A DNA stretch of 64,000 nucleotides from CAYOPZ01 sp964406005 (GTDB taxonomy: Bacteria; Bacteroidota; Bacteroidia; Bacteroidales; SM23-62), in NCBI GenBank assembly GCA_964406005.1, contig CAYOPZ010000006.1, forward strand, positions 1 to 64,000, written 5' to 3'. The translations under genes were made by a program, and so were the position numbers. The notes beneath the pieces were generated by a model. The model saw only the letters and a program-made list of their open reading frames with translations. It searched no databases and had not been told where the DNA came from. Positions 61,851-64,000 of the stretch are shown one piece after another (position 1 is the stretch's first letter; each line of letters opens with the position of its first letter).

Positions 61851-64000
61851 TTAAGCCTTCGCCGCTTCGGGTTTATTTTCTGAGTTGGCCTTTCCGGATG
61901 AAGGATGGAATTGTATGTCCTTCCCCCCGGCCGAGATGGTAACCTGCATGCCGGGCCGGATACGGTCCTCCAGCATGGCCATGGACAGCCCGTCCAGGAT
62001 CTTTCTATGCATCAGGCGTTTCAGGGGCCTGGCGCCGAACTGTAAATCGAATCCCTCCCGTTTCAGGTAATCGATGCATTCCGGGGTCACCTCGATCGAA
62101 ATATCTTGCTTCGAGAGCACCCGGCGGAGCATCCCGAACTGCAGTTGAACGATCCCTTCCATATGTTCCATGGTAAGGGGCCTGAACATGACCAGCTCAT
62201 CGATGCGGTTCAGGAATTCCGGCCTTACGCTCCGTTTGAGCAATTTAAAAACCTGATTCCCGGTCCGGTCCATCACCTCCTCCAATTTGGATCCATCTAT
62301 TTTCTCGAAATTTTCACGTATGATGTCCGATCCCAGGTTTGAGGTCATGATGATGATGGTGTTCTTGAAATTGGCCACCCGACCCTTGTTGTCCGTCAGC
62401 CGCCCGTCTTCCAGGACCTGCAGCAGTATGTTGAAGGTATCCGGGTGGGCCTTCTCGATCTCGTCAAGCAGGATCACCGAATAGGGCTTCCGCCGCACCG
62501 CCTCGGTCAGTTGCCCACCTTCATCGTATCCCACATATCCCGGGGGCGCACCCACCAGGCGGGATACGGCATGGCGCTCCTGGTACTCGCTCATGTCGAT
62601 GCGGGTCATCAGGCTTTCGTCGTTGAACAGGTACTCGGCCAGGGCTTTTGCCAGTTCGGTTTTCCCGACGCCCGTGGTGCCCAGGAAGAGAAAGGACCCC
62701 ACGGGTCTTCGCTCATCGGACAAGCCGGTCCGGCTCCTGCGTATCGCAGAAGAAACGGCATGTATGGCCTCGTCCTGTCCCACGACCCGCTTGTGAAGCT
62801 GCTCCTCAATGTGGAGCAGTTTTTGCCGGTCGCTCTGCAGCATCCGCGTGACGGGAATGCCGGTCCACTTCGAAACCACCTCCGCAATGTCCTCCGAGGT
62901 AATCTCCTCGCGCACCAGGCGGTTGCCGTTGGTTTCATACTCCTGAAGCCTGGCCACGTTTTCCTTCAAACTTTCCTCCGCAGCGGGAAGCTGCCCGTAA
63001 CGGATCTCGGCGACCTTGCCCAGGTCGCTCTCCCTTTCCGCCTTTTCTGCCTGATACTTCAAATCCTCGATCTGTTGCTTTGATTTCTGGATTTCCGATA
63101 CCACGGCCTTTTCATCCTCCCAGAGGGCCGTGAGCTGTTTTCTCTCGTCCTCCAGATCGGCCAGCTGCTTGTTGATCTGTTCCACCCTGGCCTTATCCTT
63201 TTCCCTTTTGAAAGCCTCCCGTTCGATTTCAAGCTGCTGGATCTTCCTGTCCAGGGCATCGATGCTACCGGGCTTCGAATTCATTTCCAGCCTCAGATGG
63301 GCCGCTGCCTCGTCGATCAGGTCTATGGCCTTGTCCGGCAGGAACCGGTCCGTGATGTAGCGCATGGAAAGCTGAACGGCGGAAATGATGGCCTCATCGC
63401 GAATGCGGATCTTATGATAGTTCTCGTACCGCTCCTTGATCCCCCTCAGGATGGATATGGCATCCTCCTCCCCGGGTTCATCGACGAAGACCTTCTGGAA
63501 TCTCCGTTCCAGGGCCTTATCCTTTTCGAAATATTTCTGGAACTCGTTCAGGGTGGTTGCCCCGATCGCCCTCAGTTCGCCCCTCGAAAGGGCCGGTTTC
63601 AGTATGTTGGCCGCATCCATGGCCCCCTCGCCCCCGCCGCCGGCACCCACCAGGGTATGGATCTCATCGATGAACAGAATGATCTGTCCTTCGGAAGCGA
63701 CCACTTCCCTGACTACCGATTTCAGGCGTTCCTCGAATTCACCCTTGTATTTGGCTCCCGCGATCAGGGCTCCCATGTCCAGGGAATAGATCTCCTTCGA
63801 AAGGAGGTCCTCCGGGACATCCCCTTTCACGATCCTGAAAGCAATTCCTTCTGCAATGGCGGTTTTCCCGACACCGGGCTCACCCACCAGGATGGGATTG
63901 TTCTTGGTACGCCGGGTAAGAATTTGCAATACGCGCCGGATCTCATCATCCCTGCCGATCACCGGGTCCAGTTTTCCTTCCCCGGCCAGCCTGTTCAGGT
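61851..64000 (-). CDS. clpB: ATP-dependent disaggregase ClpB (partial, N-terminus missing)
   Basis: This is the 3' part of ClpB. The frame is open to the window edge (residues before the GTG at 63962 read LNRLAGEGKLDP, matching ClpB before VIGRDDEIRRV), so the N-domain is missing. The first AAA+ domain has GEPGVGKT, a coiled-coil middle domain lies about 63300-62950, and the second AAA+ domain has GTTGVGKT and LDEIEKAHPD. ClpB resolves protein aggregates with DnaK. It is convergent with the AKR gene, 10 bp apart. Confidence 0.97.
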   Translation of the reverse strand, partial: LNRLAGEGKLDPVIGRDDEIRRVLQILTRRTKNNPILVGEPGVGKTAIAEGIAFRIVKGDVPEDLLSKEIYSLDMGALIAGAKYKGEFEERLKSVVREVVASEGQIILFIDEIHTLVGAGGGGEGAMDAANILKPALSRGELRAIGATTLNEFQKYFEKDKALERRFQKVFVDEPGEEDAISILRGIKERYENYHKIRIRDEAIISAVQLSMRYITDRFLPDKAIDLIDEAAAHLRLEMNSKPGSIDALDRKIQQLEIEREAFKREKDKARVEQINKQLADLEDERKQLTALWEDEKAVVSEIQKSKQQIEDLKYQAEKAERESDLGKVAEIRYGQLPAAEESLKENVARLQEYETNGNRLVREEITSEDIAEVVSKWTGIPVTRMLQSDRQKLLHIEEQLHKRVVGQDEAIHAVSSAIRRSRTGLSDERRPVGSFLFLGTTGVGKTELAKALAEYLFNDESLMTRIDMSEYQERHAVSRLVGAPPGYVGYDEGGQLTEAVRRKPYSVILLDEIEKAHPDTFNILLQVLEDGRLTDNKGRVANFKNTIIIMTSNLGSDIIRENFEKIDGSKLEEVMDRTGNQVFKLLKRSVRPEFLNRIDELVMFRPLTMEHMEGIVQLQFGMLRRVLSKQDISIEVTPECIDYLKREGFDLQFGARPLKRLMHRKILDGLSMAMLEDRIRPGMQVTISAGGKDIQFHPSSGKANSENKPEAAKA

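Overview
The window looks like a chromosomal segment of a Bacteroidota bacterium, probably Bacteroidales/Marinilabiliales-like. The evidence is a large-type IspG, promoters of the TTTG / TAnnTTTG type, a type IX secretion sorting domain, TonB receptors with carboxypeptidase-like N-termini, a TonB receptor paired with a DUF4249 lipoprotein, and PagL-like and PepSY-like proteins. Nothing allows a species call.

Layout. (1) 1-8863 is GC-richer core chromosome: the ispG 3' part, a HAD phosphatase, mtnA, a metallophosphoesterase and a PAS-CBS-nucleotidyltransferase protein in one tightly packed operon, then a cytidylate-kinase-like protein and two secreted proteins of unknown function. (2) 8982-49770 is an AT-richer integrated element of about 40.7 kb. 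It sits in the 3' end of a CAU-anticodon tRNA and is bounded by a perfect 46-bp direct repeat (8982-9027 and 49725-49770). Its integrase lies just inside the right end. (3) 49771-64000 is chromosome again: a TetR-controlled MMPL/RND lipid-export-type operon, a T9SS cargo protein, a TetR-ABC exporter operon, a beta-helix protein, a Tat-exported aldo/keto reductase, and most of clpB.

Inside the element there are four modules. The left end has a VirE/primase-type replication protein, an excisionase-like HTH protein and small unknown genes. Next is an envelope-defence cargo: an OmpR-type two-component system in one operon with a complete TolC/adaptor/RND efflux pump and a PagL-like lipid A deacylase, followed by a PepSY-like lipoprotein, an ECF sigma/anti-sigma pair, two TonB receptors, a PAP2 phosphatase and a phosphoesterase. 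Three tandem 11-bp repeat sites with identical spacing to a -7 box (before the response regulator, the PepSY gene and the second TonB receptor) suggest a small regulon.

The third module is a phage-defence operon on the minus strand: xre-hsdM-hsdS-SIR2-HerA-[RibD-like deaminase fused to a GHKL ATPase and winged helix]-hsdR. A SIR2-HerA pair and an unusual deaminase/ATPase fusion are therefore embedded, with overlapping reading frames, inside a type I restriction-modification operon. This is the best candidate for an incompletely described system here. The fourth module (46-49.5 kb) has an ankyrin protein with a 48-residue companion, a short tyrosine recombinase, a RadC-like protein and the integrase. 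No relaxase or conjugation gene was recognised, so the element probably relies on a helper for transfer.

Regulatory sequence is unusually readable. Three 25-bp inverted repeats of the same geometry mark the TetR gene at 49891 and its downstream MMPL operon. A separate 18-bp palindrome marks the TetR-ABC operon. Several start codons were moved from the longest reading frame on the basis of signal peptides, family starts or promoter positions.
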